A stretch of 36,139 nt of DNA. Source: Microcaldota archaeon (GTDB taxonomy: Archaea; Micrarchaeota; Micrarchaeia; Micrarchaeales; CABMGC01). Positions 7,930-16,449 of this stretch are shown here, piece after piece. A model generated the notes under the pieces. It was given only the letters and a program-made list of their open reading frames with translations, made no database searches and was not told the origin of the DNA. Made by a program: the position numbers and the translations under genes. Numbering within the stretch: position 1 is the stretch's first letter; each line of letters begins with the position of its first letter. The DNA is taken from contig DAHVAM010000005.1 of assembly GCA_027314605.1 (NCBI GenBank), forward strand, positions 261-36,399. Direction: 5' to 3'.

Positions 7930-9762
7930 ATGGCAAAAATAATAGGAGTGGATTTAGGAACTAGCAACAGTGCAGCGTCAGTACTTGAAGGAGGAAGGCC
8001 TGTGCTCATACCGAGCGCTGAGGGAACGTCGCTGTACGGAAAATCATTCCCAAGCTATGTCGCATTTACAAAGGACGGGCAGCGGCTGGTCGGGGAGCCT
8101 GCGAAGAGGCAGGCGGTGGCGAACCCCACCGGGACAGTCAATGCGTTCAAGAGAAAGATGGGCACTGACTTGAAGTACACGATACTCGGCAAGCAGTACA
8201 GCGCGCAGGAGCTCTCGGCCATGGTGCTCCAGAAGATAAAGAAGGACGCAGAGGCGTTCCTTGGGGAAGAGGTGAAGAAGGCTGTGATAACGGTGCCTGC
8301 TTACTTCAATGACAACCAGAGGCAGGCGACGAAGGACGCCGGGGAGATCGCGGGGCTCGAGGTTGTGAGGCTGGTAAACGAGCCTACAGCTGCGGCTCTC
8401 GCATACGGGATTGACAAGCTGACAAAGGAGATGAGAATACTCGTATACGACCTTGGAGGAGGAACCCTGGACGTCACCATCATGGAGTTTGGCAACGGGG
8501 TCTTCGAGGTGAAATCCACCAACGGAGACACTCAGCTGGGCGGTACGGACATGGACAATGCGATAGTCGACTTCCTTGTCGCAGAGGTCAAGAGAAGCCA
8601 GGGCGTAGACATCACAAAGGACAGGCAGGCGCTGCAGAGGATAAGGGAAGCAGGGGAGAAGGCGAAGATTGAGCTTTCCACCACGCTGACCACCGAGATA
8701 AACCTCCCTTTCCTTGCCAGCAAGAACGGGTCGCCGATAAACTTCGCGTACCAGTTCACAAGGGCCAAGCTCGAGGAGATAGTTGTGCCGATAGTGGAGA
8801 GGACCACAAGGCCGGTGATACAGGCGCTCAAGGACGCTAAGCTTGAGCCCAATCAGATCGACAAGATAATCCTCGTCGGAGGGCCTACAAGGATGCCGAT
8901 AGTGCAGAGATATGTTGAGCAGCTCCTGGGCAAGAAGATAGAGAGAGGAGTAGACCCCATGGAGGCTGTGGCTTTCGGCGCAGCGATACAGGCAGGAGTG
9001 CTGACCGGAGAGGTTAAGGACATAGTGCTGTTGGACGTGACGCCGCTCTCGTTGGGAATAGAGACCCTCGGAGGCATCATGACCAGACTCATCGACAAGA
9101 ACACAACCATACCGATAAGGAAGACGCAGGTGTTCTCGACAGCTGCTGACAGCCAGCCTGCAGTCGACATACATATACTCCAGGGAGAGAGGAGCCTGGC
9201 GAAGGACAACATAGAGCTGGGCAGGTTCAACCTTATGGGAATAGCGCCGGCGCCTAAGGGAGTTCCCCAGATAGAGGTTACGTTCGACATAGACGCAAAC
9301 GGGATACTGCATGTCACGGCGAAGGACAAGGCGACGGGGAAGGAGCAGAGCATGCAGGTAGTTGCGCCCCACAAGATGGACAGGGAAGAGATAGAGAAGA
9401 AGATGAAGGAGGCTGAGCAGTACGCCGAGGAAGACAGAAAGATAAGGGAGTACATAGAGCTCAAGAACGACTCCGAGTCCATGATATACAACTCGGAGAA
9501 GTTCCTCAAGGAGAGCGGAGGCAAGGTCTCTGACGCGGCGAAGAAGGATCTGGAGGACGCGGTGGAGAAGATGAAGGAAGCTATAAAGAGCGAGAAGGAG
9601 GAAGAATTAAGGAGCAAGTTTGAGAACCTGAAAGACAAGCTTCAGGCAGCAGGAGGCGAGCTCTACAAGGACCATCAGGAGCAGGAGATGCCTGGCCCTG
9701 ATGCGGGAAATGATCAGAAGCCCCCCGAGGGAGACGCCTCTGATGCGAACTTCAGGGGTTGA
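7930..9762 (+). CDS. dnaK: Hsp70 chaperone DnaK
   Basis: DnaK is the ATP-dependent Hsp70 chaperone. The 610 residues show the whole family order: phosphate-1 loop [13 protein letters not shown] at the N-terminus, [11 protein letters not shown], the [12 protein letters not shown] phosphate-2 loop, LVGGPTRMP, the linker [17 protein letters not shown], the substrate-binding beta domain and a helical lid rich in Lys/Glu. The C-terminal tail is acidic and does not end in EEVD, as expected for a non-eukaryotic Hsp70. Archaeal DnaK systems are generally regarded as acquired from bacteria; base composition here does not stand out from neighbours by eye. Confidence 0.98.
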   Translation: MAKIIGVDLGTSNSAASVLEGGRPVLIPSAEGTSLYGKSFPSYVAFTKDGQRLVGEPAKRQAVANPTGTVNAFKRKMGTDLKYTILGKQYSAQELSAMVLQKIKKDAEAFLGEEVKKAVITVPAYFNDNQRQATKDAGEIAGLEVVRLVNEPTAAALAYGIDKLTKEMRILVYDLGGGTLDVTIMEFGNGVFEVKSTNGDTQLGGTDMDNAIVDFLVAEVKRSQGVDITKDRQALQRIREAGEKAKIELSTTLTTEINLPFLASKNGSPINFAYQFTRAKLEEIVVPIVERTTRPVIQALKDAKLEPNQIDKIILVGGPTRMPIVQRYVEQLLGKKIERGVDPMEAVAFGAAIQAGVLTGEVKDIVLLDVTPLSLGIETLGGIMTRLIDKNTTIPIRKTQVFSTAADSQPAVDIHILQGERSLAKDNIELGRFNLMGIAPAPKGVPQIEVTFDIDANGILHVTAKDKATGKEQSMQVVAPHKMDREEIEKKMKEAEQYAEEDRKIREYIELKNDSESMIYNSEKFLKESGGKVSDAAKKDLEDAVEKMKEAIKSEKEEELRSKFENLKDKLQAAGGELYKDHQEQEMPGPDAGNDQKPPEGDASDANFRG

Positions 9763-9784
9763 ACGAAACCAGGTAGTGTAGCGA

Positions 9785-10501
9785 ATGGCTAGAGATTACT
9801 ATGAGATATTGGGCGTCGGGAAGGGCGCTTCCCAGGATGAGATAAAGCGAGCCTATAGGGCGTTGGCGCTCAAGCTCCACCCCGACCGCAACAAGGAGAA
9901 GGACGCGGGCGAGAGATTCAGAGAGGTCAACGAGGCCTACGCCGTCCTGAGCAGCCCGGAGAAGAGAAAGCAGTACGACATGTACGGCGCAGACGGTTTC
10001 CAGCAAAGATTCTCCGAGGAGGATATTTTCCGGGGATTCAATACGGAGGATATGTTCAAGGACATCTTCGGCGGCGCGGGGTTTAGCTTTGGCGGATTCG
10101 GGTCTTTCGGTAACATGTTTGGGCAGGAGGAGCAGCAGCAGACAGGTGTAAACCTCTATCTCTCGTTTGATGACCTTGAGAGAGGGGTTGACAAGGAGTT
10201 CACCGTGCAACATTACAAGGTTTGCCAGAATTGCAGGGGCGCCGGCGGCGAACCGGGATCAAAGCAGATAAGATGCGCCGCATGCAATGGCACCGGAAGA
10301 AGGCATGTCCAGCAGAACACGCCTTTTGGGAGGATCCAGATGATGACCACCTGCGAGGGATGCGGAGGGAGGGGGAAGACATTTGAACGGATCTGCCATG
10401 TCTGCAAAGGCGCCGGAAGGACAGTCGCAGCAGACAAATACAGGATAAGGGCGGAGCGGGCAGGCAAGGAAGGCGAGGGCCCGAAGAAAAAGTTCTGGTA
10501 A
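9785..10501 (+). CDS. dnaJ: DnaJ co-chaperone lacking the C-terminal domains
   Basis: DnaJ delivers substrates to DnaK and triggers its ATPase. This 238-residue protein has a J domain (residues 1-70, HPD at 32-34), a Gly/Phe-rich linker (about 75-120) and a cysteine-rich domain with four complete CxxCxGxG motifs ([32 protein letters not shown]). Typical type I DnaJ is about 370 residues: here the first beta domain is only partly present before the zinc fingers, and the C-terminal beta domain and dimerisation segment are absent. After the last zinc motif only about 30 basic residues follow. The stop is followed within 25 bases by a convergent gene and I see no frameshifted continuation. Confidence 0.93.
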   Translation: MARDYYEILGVGKGASQDEIKRAYRALALKLHPDRNKEKDAGERFREVNEAYAVLSSPEKRKQYDMYGADGFQQRFSEEDIFRGFNTEDMFKDIFGGAGFSFGGFGSFGNMFGQEEQQQTGVNLYLSFDDLERGVDKEFTVQHYKVCQNCRGAGGEPGSKQIRCAACNGTGRRHVQQNTPFGRIQMMTTCEGCGGRGKTFERICHVCKGAGRTVAADKYRIRAERAGKEGEGPKKKFW

Positions 10502-10522
10502 GTCCAGTTGCGCGTCTGCCGC

Positions 10523-11335
10523 CTAGCCGCGTAGCCTTTGCAGCTCTGCGATTATCCTTGACTTGCCGCCCTTCATCAGATCCTCTGCTACTTCAGTGAG
10601 GAGATCGGCAACCTTGGTCTCTACTGCGGCTTTTATTGAGCGTACTGGATCTGAGTCGTTTGCCAGGAAGAGCATAAGGGCAAGGCCCGCACCTATCTTG
10701 TGCTTTGTTGCGGCATGCCTGGGATCTTCCCACTGGCTCCTGTCTACATGCGACTCCGCCTTTGCCAGAGCGGCGCGGAGTAGCTCTCCAGGCTTTGCGC
10801 CGGCGCTGCCGAACGCGGATCCGAATTGGAGCGCATCCCTTTCGCTCTGCCTCTTGAACTCCTTGGCGATCCATTCGGCGGCAGTAAGGGAATCTGGCTT
10901 CTTTGTACCTTCCTGCAATCCGTCTATCACGGCCCGCCTTGCCTGCGTTTTAGGCAACCGCATGGCCAGTATCGCTGACTCTCCGATTATCGAGAACGCC
11001 TCCTCGACGATCATATCTGTGCCTGTCAGCAGCCTGCCTATGGTTGAGAGCCTCGCTACATGCACCAGCTCGTGGGCTGCCTGCGGCTTCTCCAGGCGCT
11101 CGCCAGGGTTCAGGAGAATCTTTACGCTGTTGTTGGACAGAACGATCTCCCCGAAGTTTCCCTTCCGCGGGTTGGGGTTTATCGCCAATACAGGTAGGGC
11201 CACGCGCGCTCCGGTTATGTCTGAGAGCTCCCTGCTCGTCTCCTCGTAGATCTTTACCGCATGGACGAGGAATTTGGCTTCCGTCCTTTCCTTCTGCCTG
11301 GCTTCCCCATGCTGCTCTTTCCACACGAATGTCAT
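10523..11335 (-). CDS. Unknown protein with an HELVH metalloprotease-like motif
   Basis: I do not recognise this 270-residue protein. Its N-terminal part contains AAHELVHVARLS, in which H88-E89-x-x-H92 fits the HExxH zinc site of gluzincin-type metallopeptidases; a Glu pair about 20 residues on (111-112) is a possible third ligand. The rest is helical and Ala-rich. There is no signal peptide or membrane segment, so a cytoplasmic enzyme is likely. It is convergent with dnaJ and sits downstream of glyA on the same strand, separated by about 95 bases. Protease activity is inference from a short motif only; an isolated HExxH can occur by chance. Confidence 0.6.
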   Translation of the reverse strand: MTFVWKEQHGEARQKERTEAKFLVHAVKIYEETSRELSDITGARVALPVLAINPNPRKGNFGEIVLSNNSVKILLNPGERLEKPQAAHELVHVARLSTIGRLLTGTDMIVEEAFSIIGESAILAMRLPKTQARRAVIDGLQEGTKKPDSLTAAEWIAKEFKRQSERDALQFGSAFGSAGAKPGELLRAALAKAESHVDRSQWEDPRHAATKHKIGAGLALMLFLANDSDPVRSIKAAVETKVADLLTEVAEDLMKGGKSRIIAELQRLRG

Positions 11336-11429
11336 AATCTGATAGCAGCGGTTCAGGTATTTAGCTTTAGTTTTTTCCAGCAGGACCCATTGTCAGGCGG
11401 GGCCCCATAGGCATCAGGCCTGTCAACGA

Positions 11430-12776
11430 CTACAGAACCATCTCCGGATAGAGGGGGAACTGCTTGCACATCTGCCTGACCTTCGTCCTTAATTCTGCAA
11501 GCTTCTTGTTCTGCCTTATCTCCTCCCTGAATCTTTTGAGATACTCTGTCCTTTCGTCTTTGTCTTTGGGCAGGCTGTAGGGCTTGATCTCATTGAATGC
11601 CTCGGCGATTATGCCGCCGATGGCCTTCATCTCTGGCTCCTTCATGCCCCTCGTGGTCAACGCAGGGGTGCCCATCCTCACGCCGCTGGGATAGAATGGC
11701 GAGGACGGCTCTCCAGGTATCGTGTTCTTGTTTGCCGTAACTCCCGCAGCTTCCAGGACATCCTGGCCGAAGACGCCGGCGCCTGGGCCGAAGGTAGTCA
11801 AGTCTGCCAGAAGCAGGTGGTTGTCAGTCCCATTCGAGACAAGCTTCACGCCGTTGGCCATCAGCCCTTCTGCCAATGCCTTTGCATTCCTGACTATCTG
11901 GTGGCCGTACTCCCTGAATTCAGGCTTTGCGGCCTCCTTGAGCGCTACGGCTATCGCAGCTGTCTGATGGTTATGCGGCCCTCCCTGAAAGCCAGGGATT
12001 ATCGCCTTGTCTATTTTCTGCGCGAGATCCGGATCTTTGTCGAGGCCTTTCTGCGTCACCATTATTAGCCCTCCGCGCGGCCCTCTGAGGGTCTTGTGCG
12101 TCGTGGTGGTGACTATGTGCGCATACTTTACAGGGCTTTCGTGCGCTCCGGCGAGGACTAGGCCGGCGACGTGCGCTATGTCTGCGGCAAGGTATGCGCC
12201 CACCTCGTCTGCAATGGCAGCAAACTCCTTGAATGGGAGCTGGCGAGGATAGGCTGTTGCGCCGATCCAGATAAGCTTTGGTTTGTTCTCATTCGCAAGC
12301 TTTCTTGCCTCGTCTATGTCTATGTAGCCGTCAGGTTTTACGTGGTACGGCACGCTCTTGAAGAACCTTGAGGTTATGCTGAGCTTCCAGCCGTGGGTCA
12401 GGTGGCCTCCATCATATAGGTAAAGGCCCATTATCGGATCGTTGTTTTCACACGTGGCGAGGTAGACGGCGAGGTTCGCAGGGGAGCCCGAATAGGCCTG
12501 CACGTTTGCATGCGGAACGCCGAAGAGGCTCTTTGCCCGTTCTATGGCCAATGACTCCACCTTGTCTATGTACTCGTTTCCCCCGTAGTATCTGCGCCCC
12601 GGATAGCCTTCGGAGTATTTGTTTGTAAGTATGCTTCCCGATGCCTGCATCACAGCCATGCTCGTAAAGTTCTCTGAAGGTATCATCTCCAGCCCTTCCT
12701 GCTGCCTGAGCAGCTCCTCCTTAATGTATCCGTAAACCTCAGGATCGTTCTTCTCTATCTCGGCAAGCACTCCCAT
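11430..12776 (-). CDS. glyA: Serine hydroxymethyltransferase
   Basis: GlyA interconverts serine and glycine while loading a one-carbon unit on a pterin carrier (tetrahydrofolate or tetrahydromethanopterin). The 448-residue PLP enzyme shows SENFTS near the N-terminus, YSEGYPGRRYYGG, DIAHVAGL, the PLP lysine in TTTTHKTLRGPRGG near residue 230, and a C-terminal GVRMGTPALTTRGM. I set the start at ATG 12776 rather than the track's GTG 12782, because GGAGGTG ends five bases before that ATG. It diverges from the ATP-grasp gene across a short promoter region. Confidence 0.96.
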   Translation of the reverse strand: MGVLAEIEKNDPEVYGYIKEELLRQQEGLEMIPSENFTSMAVMQASGSILTNKYSEGYPGRRYYGGNEYIDKVESLAIERAKSLFGVPHANVQAYSGSPANLAVYLATCENNDPIMGLYLYDGGHLTHGWKLSITSRFFKSVPYHVKPDGYIDIDEARKLANENKPKLIWIGATAYPRQLPFKEFAAIADEVGAYLAADIAHVAGLVLAGAHESPVKYAHIVTTTTHKTLRGPRGGLIMVTQKGLDKDPDLAQKIDKAIIPGFQGGPHNHQTAAIAVALKEAAKPEFREYGHQIVRNAKALAEGLMANGVKLVSNGTDNHLLLADLTTFGPGAGVFGQDVLEAAGVTANKNTIPGEPSSPFYPSGVRMGTPALTTRGMKEPEMKAIGGIIAEAFNEIKPYSLPKDKDERTEYLKRFREEIRQNKKLAELRTKVRQMCKQFPLYPEMVL

Positions 12777-12800
12777 TCCCACACCTCCGAAATGATTTTA

Positions 12801-12810
12801 ACTTATAAGT
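12801..12810. promoter_or_regulatory. Palindromic TATA element between glyA and the ATP-grasp gene
   Basis: ACTTATAAGT is a perfect 10-base palindrome in the middle of the divergent spacer. It lies about 25-30 bases from the proposed start of each gene (ATG 12776 leftwards, GTG 12834 rightwards), so it can serve as TATA box in both directions. The plus-strand continuation TATAATAATTT may help the rightward promoter. Confidence 0.5.
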
Positions 12811-12833
12811 ATAATAATTTAAGCGGAGGTTCA

Positions 12834-13757
12834 GTGCGAATAGGCATAACAAGCGTCAGCAACGTTCTTGAGGAGTGGAATTCGAAGGACGTGGCAGACC
12901 TCAGGAAGGCGATATCGTCGTCGGGCAACACGCCCAAGATGATATATGCGGACTCGATGGACGTCAGGTTAGGGAAAGGAAGGGCGGAGACGTACCAGTC
13001 GAGCGACAGGGCGTCAGGCGCCAAGAATGGAAGGGAGTTGATCAGTGTTGACGCTGTGCTTCTCAGGCACCTGGGGACGATAAGGGACTACGAGCAGTTC
13101 ACGTATAGGCTCTTCGCAATCAAGTCGTTCGAGGAGAGGGGAACTTATGTCATGAATCCGGTGATGAACTGGCTGTTTGCAACCGATAAATTCGGGGCAT
13201 TGCTGAAACTTGCAAGGAGCGGGCTCCCCATTCCCGAGACGGTTGTTACGGAACACATGTTTGTCGCCTATTCTGCTGTCAGAAAGTTCGGAAGCGCCGT
13301 CATAAAGCCGCTGAGGAGCGCGATGGGTTTCGGCGTCTTCAAGGTAGACGATCCAGATGTCGCGATGCACGCCTTCAGCACGATGACCAATCTCAACAAG
13401 CCCATGTACGTGCAGGAGTATCTGGAGAAAAAGGGAAACGGGGATTACAGGGTTGTTGTTGTTGGCGGAGAAGTGGTGGGCGCCGAATTCAGGAGGGGGA
13501 CGACGTGGAAGAGCAACATAGCGCAGGGGGCGATTCCGAAACTTGCGAAGGCTGACGAAGAGCTTGAAGACATCTCGTTGAAGACATGCGAGGTGCTTGG
13601 ATTGGACTACGCAGGGATAGACGTTGCAGATACAAAGGACGGATACAGGATACTGGAGACCAATCCCACACTCTCCTGGCAGGGCTTCAAGAAGGCGACA
13701 GGAATCAATCCCGCAAAGCACATAGTCAGGGAGATCATAAGGAAGGCGAAGAATTAG
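12834..13757 (+). CDS. RimK-type ATP-grasp ligase
   Basis: This 307-residue protein belongs to the ATP-grasp ligases that add amino acids, often glutamate, to a carboxylate. Visible marks are the N-terminal RIGITSV strand, FATDKFGALLKLARSGLPIPETV, KPLRSAMGFGV (ATP-binding lysine loop), YVQEYLEKKGNGDYRVVVVGGEVVGAEFRRG and the metal site LETNPTLSWQG. In archaea the family includes MptN (tetrahydromethanopterin glutamate ligase), CofF (F420) and LysX; the substrate cannot be told here. I take GTG 12834 as start because GGAGGT lies just before it and the track's ATG 12792 is inside the TATA region. Its pairing with glyA, a pterin-dependent enzyme, fits an MptN-like role but does not prove it. Confidence 0.8.
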   Translation: MRIGITSVSNVLEEWNSKDVADLRKAISSSGNTPKMIYADSMDVRLGKGRAETYQSSDRASGAKNGRELISVDAVLLRHLGTIRDYEQFTYRLFAIKSFEERGTYVMNPVMNWLFATDKFGALLKLARSGLPIPETVVTEHMFVAYSAVRKFGSAVIKPLRSAMGFGVFKVDDPDVAMHAFSTMTNLNKPMYVQEYLEKKGNGDYRVVVVGGEVVGAEFRRGTTWKSNIAQGAIPKLAKADEELEDISLKTCEVLGLDYAGIDVADTKDGYRILETNPTLSWQGFKKATGINPAKHIVREIIRKAKN

Positions 13758-14704
13758 GATGCGAACCTGCTCCTTCCCACTTTCCTCAGCGTGAAGAGCA
13801 TCGCGATTATCGAGAGCAGGGATGCCGTTGCGAATATCGCGGCGTTGAGAATCTCGAAAGGCTTTGAAATCAGGGAGAATATTGCAAGCGCGATGCTGAT
13901 GAAGGCGAAGAGCGGTGGTATCGCTGGCAGCCCAACCTTGTATCTCCTGAGCAGCAATATTGTGACTACCAGCCCCACGCCGGCGCCGGCGATTATCATT
14001 ATGCTCATGAAGGCGCTGGCATAGATTGCGTAGGCGCCGACAGCAAGCGTCATGGGCAGGATTATGTCCCCATTGCCAAGCATCACGCTCGACACGACGG
14101 GCACGCTGCCTCTCTTCACCATTGCCTTTATTTCCGGATTCTTGATCTTTGATATCTCTACCTCCTTCATTCTTTGTTTTTTGTTGCCAGGCACAAGTTC
14201 CATGTCTGACGACCCTATCATGAAGGCGAGGTTCCTGTTAGAAGCCTCCTTTGCGAGCGGTATCATGAACTTGAGGACGAAGACGGCGAGGTAGTCATAG
14301 ATCGCAAATGCCGCGATCAGCAGGTAAAGTATTAGGAATCCGAAGCTCACCCCTATGCTTATGCCTATGAAGACCCCCGCGCCTATGCTTGTGATCATCG
14401 TTATCAGGTTGCGCATGGCCGGGTTGTTGTACCTGCCCTTTATGGCTAGCAGGAAGATTGCGAGCAGCAGCGAAAGTACGGAGAGCGGTATCAGGCTGAT
14501 TGTTGGGAGAATGTCATTTATCAATATCGAGAAGAGGAAGAACGAGCCGAAGATGACAACGTACCCTTCCAGCAGCCTGAAGAACAGGTCGCCGTGGTAG
14601 TAGCGCAGTATGAGCATCACCATCAGGATTACTATGATGATGTCGACAGCGAGCCAGAAGACGAATGACACAGGGTTGCTGCTCTGGGCGTTTGCGCTTG
14701 CCAT
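13754..14704 (-). CDS. Presenilin-like intramembrane aspartyl protease (A22 family); N-terminus extends upstream
   Basis: This membrane protein matches the archaeal presenilin homologues. Within the track's 316 residues I see about eight hydrophobic helices, the catalytic AIYDYLAVF (YD at 136-137) and the second aspartate motif LGNGDIILP at 210-213, where GNGD replaces the usual GLGD, plus a P-x-L-like P217. It would cleave membrane-embedded peptides. The frame remains open upstream to a TAG at 14831-14833 and encodes one more clear helix (RQILFIVSLFLIAQFAGLLL) preceded by arginines, exactly where the family has its first helix. No ATG, GTG or TTG is in frame there, so the real start is non-canonical (CTG 14818 is the best candidate) or altered. 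It overlaps the ATP-grasp stop by four bases. Confidence 0.85.
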   Translation of the reverse strand: MASANAQSSNPVSFVFWLAVDIIIVILMVMLILRYYHGDLFFRLLEGYVVIFGSFFLFSILINDILPTISLIPLSVLSLLLAIFLLAIKGRYNNPAMRNLITMITSIGAGVFIGISIGVSFGFLILYLLIAAFAIYDYLAVFVLKFMIPLAKEASNRNLAFMIGSSDMELVPGNKKQRMKEVEISKIKNPEIKAMVKRGSVPVVSSVMLGNGDIILPMTLAVGAYAIYASAFMSIMIIAGAGVGLVVTILLLRRYKVGLPAIPPLFAFISIALAIFSLISKPFEILNAAIFATASLLSIIAMLFTLRKVGRSRFAS

Positions 14705-14894
14705 GTATGCGTAAGAAGGAGAGTATGAGGGGATTGCTAGCAGGAGGCCGGCGAACTGAGCTATAAGAAACAGCGAGACTATGAAGAGTATCTGCCTTGA
14801 GCCTATTCGTCTTTCCAGCCTAACACCAATCTACAGGAATAATTTATTTCTAATGCTTGGTTGTATTTATAGGGATATGTGTTTGTTGAGTATT

Positions 14895-15158
14895 ATGGAA
14901 ATCAAGCATGAGAGCCTGAGATTTTACCTAATCACTCCGGGAGGGGAGGCCGAGTTGCTCTACAGAATAGAGGGGAACGTCATGAGCATCTACCATACCT
15001 TCGTCCCTGACACCGAGAGAGGCAAGGGAACCGCTGAGAAATTGGCTGTTGCGGCCTTTGATTTCGCAAAGGAGAAGAGGCTGAAAGTGAGACCCGACTG
15101 CCCCTACATCGTACACTTCCTTCAGAAACATCCTGAACTGGGGGAATACGCCATTTAG
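14895..15158 (+). CDS. Small GNAT-like N-acetyltransferase
   Basis: The 87-residue protein resembles the minimal GNAT-fold group often annotated as predicted acetyltransferase (COG2388 type). The acetyl-CoA loop region is seen as VPDTERGKGTAEKLAVAAFDFAKEKRLKVRPDCPYIVHFLQKHPE, with the RGKG turn in place of the longer Q/RxxGxG/A. I use ATG 14895 (MEIKHES) rather than the track's 14781: a TATA element at 14863-14871 would start transcription at the ATG, giving a leaderless mRNA. It diverges from the presenilin-like gene. Substrate unknown; the family's cellular role is poorly defined. Confidence 0.75.
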   Translation: MEIKHESLRFYLITPGGEAELLYRIEGNVMSIYHTFVPDTERGKGTAEKLAVAAFDFAKEKRLKVRPDCPYIVHFLQKHPELGEYAI

Positions 15159-15347
15159 TCAGTCGTTGTCTGAACCCGTCAATATCTCTATTATCTGGCC
15201 CTGGCCGAGACCCGAGGGGAACTTGTCCAGTTTGATGACTATGAATGGATCCTGGATTCCTGTTATCACTCCAGGCCAGACCCTCTCGTTTGCGTCTACG
15301 TATTGCACCTTCTTGCCTACCAGGCCGTTTATGTCTGTAGGCTCCAT
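15159..15347 (-). CDS. Small conserved-looking protein of unknown function
   Basis: The 62-residue protein is beta-rich (GLVGKKVQYVDANERVWPGVITGI, FIVIKLDKFPSGLGQGQIIEIL), which suggests a small barrel similar in size to PRC or SH3 folds; I cannot assign it. Its stop abuts the end of the convergent GNAT gene. The frame stays open for at least 25 codons upstream of ATG 15347 with protein-like sequence (SDFIINAIVTSLDEENLLATP), and a TATA-like TTAAATACC lies near 15432-15442, but no ATG, GTG or TTG is in frame there. Either the stretch is an mRNA leader or translation starts at an unusual codon. Confidence 0.6.
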   Translation of the reverse strand: MEPTDINGLVGKKVQYVDANERVWPGVITGIQDPFIVIKLDKFPSGLGQGQIIEILTGSDND

Positions 15348-15438
15348 TGGCGTTGCCAGAAGGTTCTCCTCATCGAGAGATGTGACTATGGCGTTTATGA
15401 TAAAATCACTTCGTTTACCATTTGCACAGGATAGGTAT

Positions 15439-15452
15439 TTAACAGTTGTTAA
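15439..15452. promoter_or_regulatory. 14-base palindrome between divergent small genes
   Basis: TTAACA-GT-TGTTAA is a perfect inverted repeat in the spacer between the minus-strand 62-residue gene and the plus-strand membrane protein gene. It overlaps the probable minus-strand TATA element (TTAAATACC), a position expected for a repressor site. Confidence 0.35.
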
Positions 15453-15497
15453 GGCACGGAGGTTAGATTAATAGACGTGAAGAATCATTAGTTTAGC

Positions 15498-15860
15498 ATG
15501 AAGGATTCTGTGCGTGCCAGGATGCGCTGGAAGGCCGGGCAGGCTGTTCCGGATTTTTTCAAGGAGATCGTGAGAAGGCCTGGCCTCCTGCTCGTGGAGG
15601 CGCTTTCAGGATCCGTGGCTTTGTCTTCAGGAACGCTTGCTGTGCTATCATTTCAGGACTCCATGGACAGCGCCTTTCATGACACTGAGCTCCTAGCCAT
15701 ATCTGCAGGCTCGGCTGCAGTGTCCCCGATCTTTGGCGTGCTGACAGTCGCGGCAAGGCGTCTCTGGCCCAGGAACGGAGTGAGGGTGAATGAACTTTTA
15801 AGGGACTCCAAGGAAAAAACGAACGCAGACTCGTACCTGAGAAGCAGATTAAGGCGATGA
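15498..15860 (+). CDS. Unknown small protein with two hydrophobic segments
   Basis: I do not recognise this 120-residue protein. It has a basic N-terminus (KDSVRARMRWKAG), two hydrophobic stretches at about residues 30-52 and 66-87 that could be membrane helices, and a basic, Arg-rich tail (SYLRSRLRR). This suggests a small inner-membrane protein with both ends in the cytoplasm. Upstream lies an AT-rich promoter-like region shared with the divergent 62-residue gene. Its stop is four bases before the 3' end of the convergent tRNA-Gly. Codon use resembles that of its neighbours. Confidence 0.6.
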   Translation: MKDSVRARMRWKAGQAVPDFFKEIVRRPGLLLVEALSGSVALSSGTLAVLSFQDSMDSAFHDTELLAISAGSAAVSPIFGVLTVAARRLWPRNGVRVNELLRDSKEKTNADSYLRSRLRR

Positions 15861-15863
15861 ATT

Positions 15864-15936
15864 TGCGCCAACCGGGATTTGAACCCGGGCCACGAGCTTG
15901 GGAAGCTCGGATCCTACCAGGCTAGACAATTGGCGC
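15864..15936 (-). tRNA. tRNA-Gly (anticodon CCC)
   Basis: The minus strand folds as a complete cloverleaf: acceptor GCGCCAA/TTGGCGC, D-arm with AGCCTGGTAGG, anticodon stem CGAGC/GCTCG closing the loop TTCCCAA (anticodon CCC), and T-arm CCGGGTTCAAATCCCGG. The discriminator base is A and no CCA is encoded, as is usual in archaea. No intron is present. It begins eight bases after the stop of the upstream unknown gene, with no TATA box between them, so it may be released from the hisS transcript. Confidence 0.96.
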
Positions 15937-15944
15937 TTCAGTGA

Positions 15945-16445
15945 CTAGGGCTTCTTTTCTTCCCCTATTATCTTTTTGCCCAGTTCCTCTCTTGACTTCA
16001 TGTCCTCCATTACCTTGGCATAGTCCTCCTTGCTGAGCACCCTGCTGAGTATGTATTGGGAGTAGTTGATGGAGATGTTCGCCAGGTCAAGGAGTATGGC
16101 TTGCAATTCGTTTGTCTTCAGCCTTATCTCCCTGTCGGGTTTGAGTACCTCTATGCCCGCAGGAACAAAATTGAATGAGACGTTCATCAATGAGCCTATG
16201 TCCTTGAAGAGGGCTGTGACTTCGGCGCTCGTGGAGTATGTCTTTTCCAGTTTCAACGGTTCGTTTATGGAACCGAAGCAGTAGACTACCCCGGGAGACT
16301 TCAGGAGCCTGTTGTTTATGAGGTCTGTCATCAAAGGCTGGAGGTCTTCAGACTTCTCGCTCTCCATGTCGAAGTAAAGCTTTGCCAGTATGCCCCCTCT
16401 TCCGATTGTCTCTTCAGTGAGTTCATCTACCTGCGATTTCGTCAT
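15945..16445 (-). CDS. Unknown protein cotranscribed with hisS
   Basis: I do not recognise this 166-residue protein. It looks soluble, alpha/beta, with GGILAKLYFDMESEK near the N-terminus, VVYCFGSINEPLKL in the middle and a long helical C-terminus (NELQAILLDLANISINYSQYILS). It starts four bases after the hisS stop, so the two are translationally linked, and its stop is eight bases before tRNA-Gly. The position between a synthetase and a tRNA hints at a translation- or RNA-related role but no motif supports a specific activity. Confidence 0.7.
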   Translation of the reverse strand: MTKSQVDELTEETIGRGGILAKLYFDMESEKSEDLQPLMTDLINNRLLKSPGVVYCFGSINEPLKLEKTYSTSAEVTALFKDIGSLMNVSFNFVPAGIEVLKPDREIRLKTNELQAILLDLANISINYSQYILSRVLSKEDYAKVMEDMKSREELGKKIIGEEKKP

Positions 16446-16449
16446 TCTA

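Noticed and set aside
8044-9372. 442-codon minus-strand ORF
   Set aside because: It is wholly antisense to dnaK and encodes an Arg/Leu/Tyr-rich shadow with no family features.
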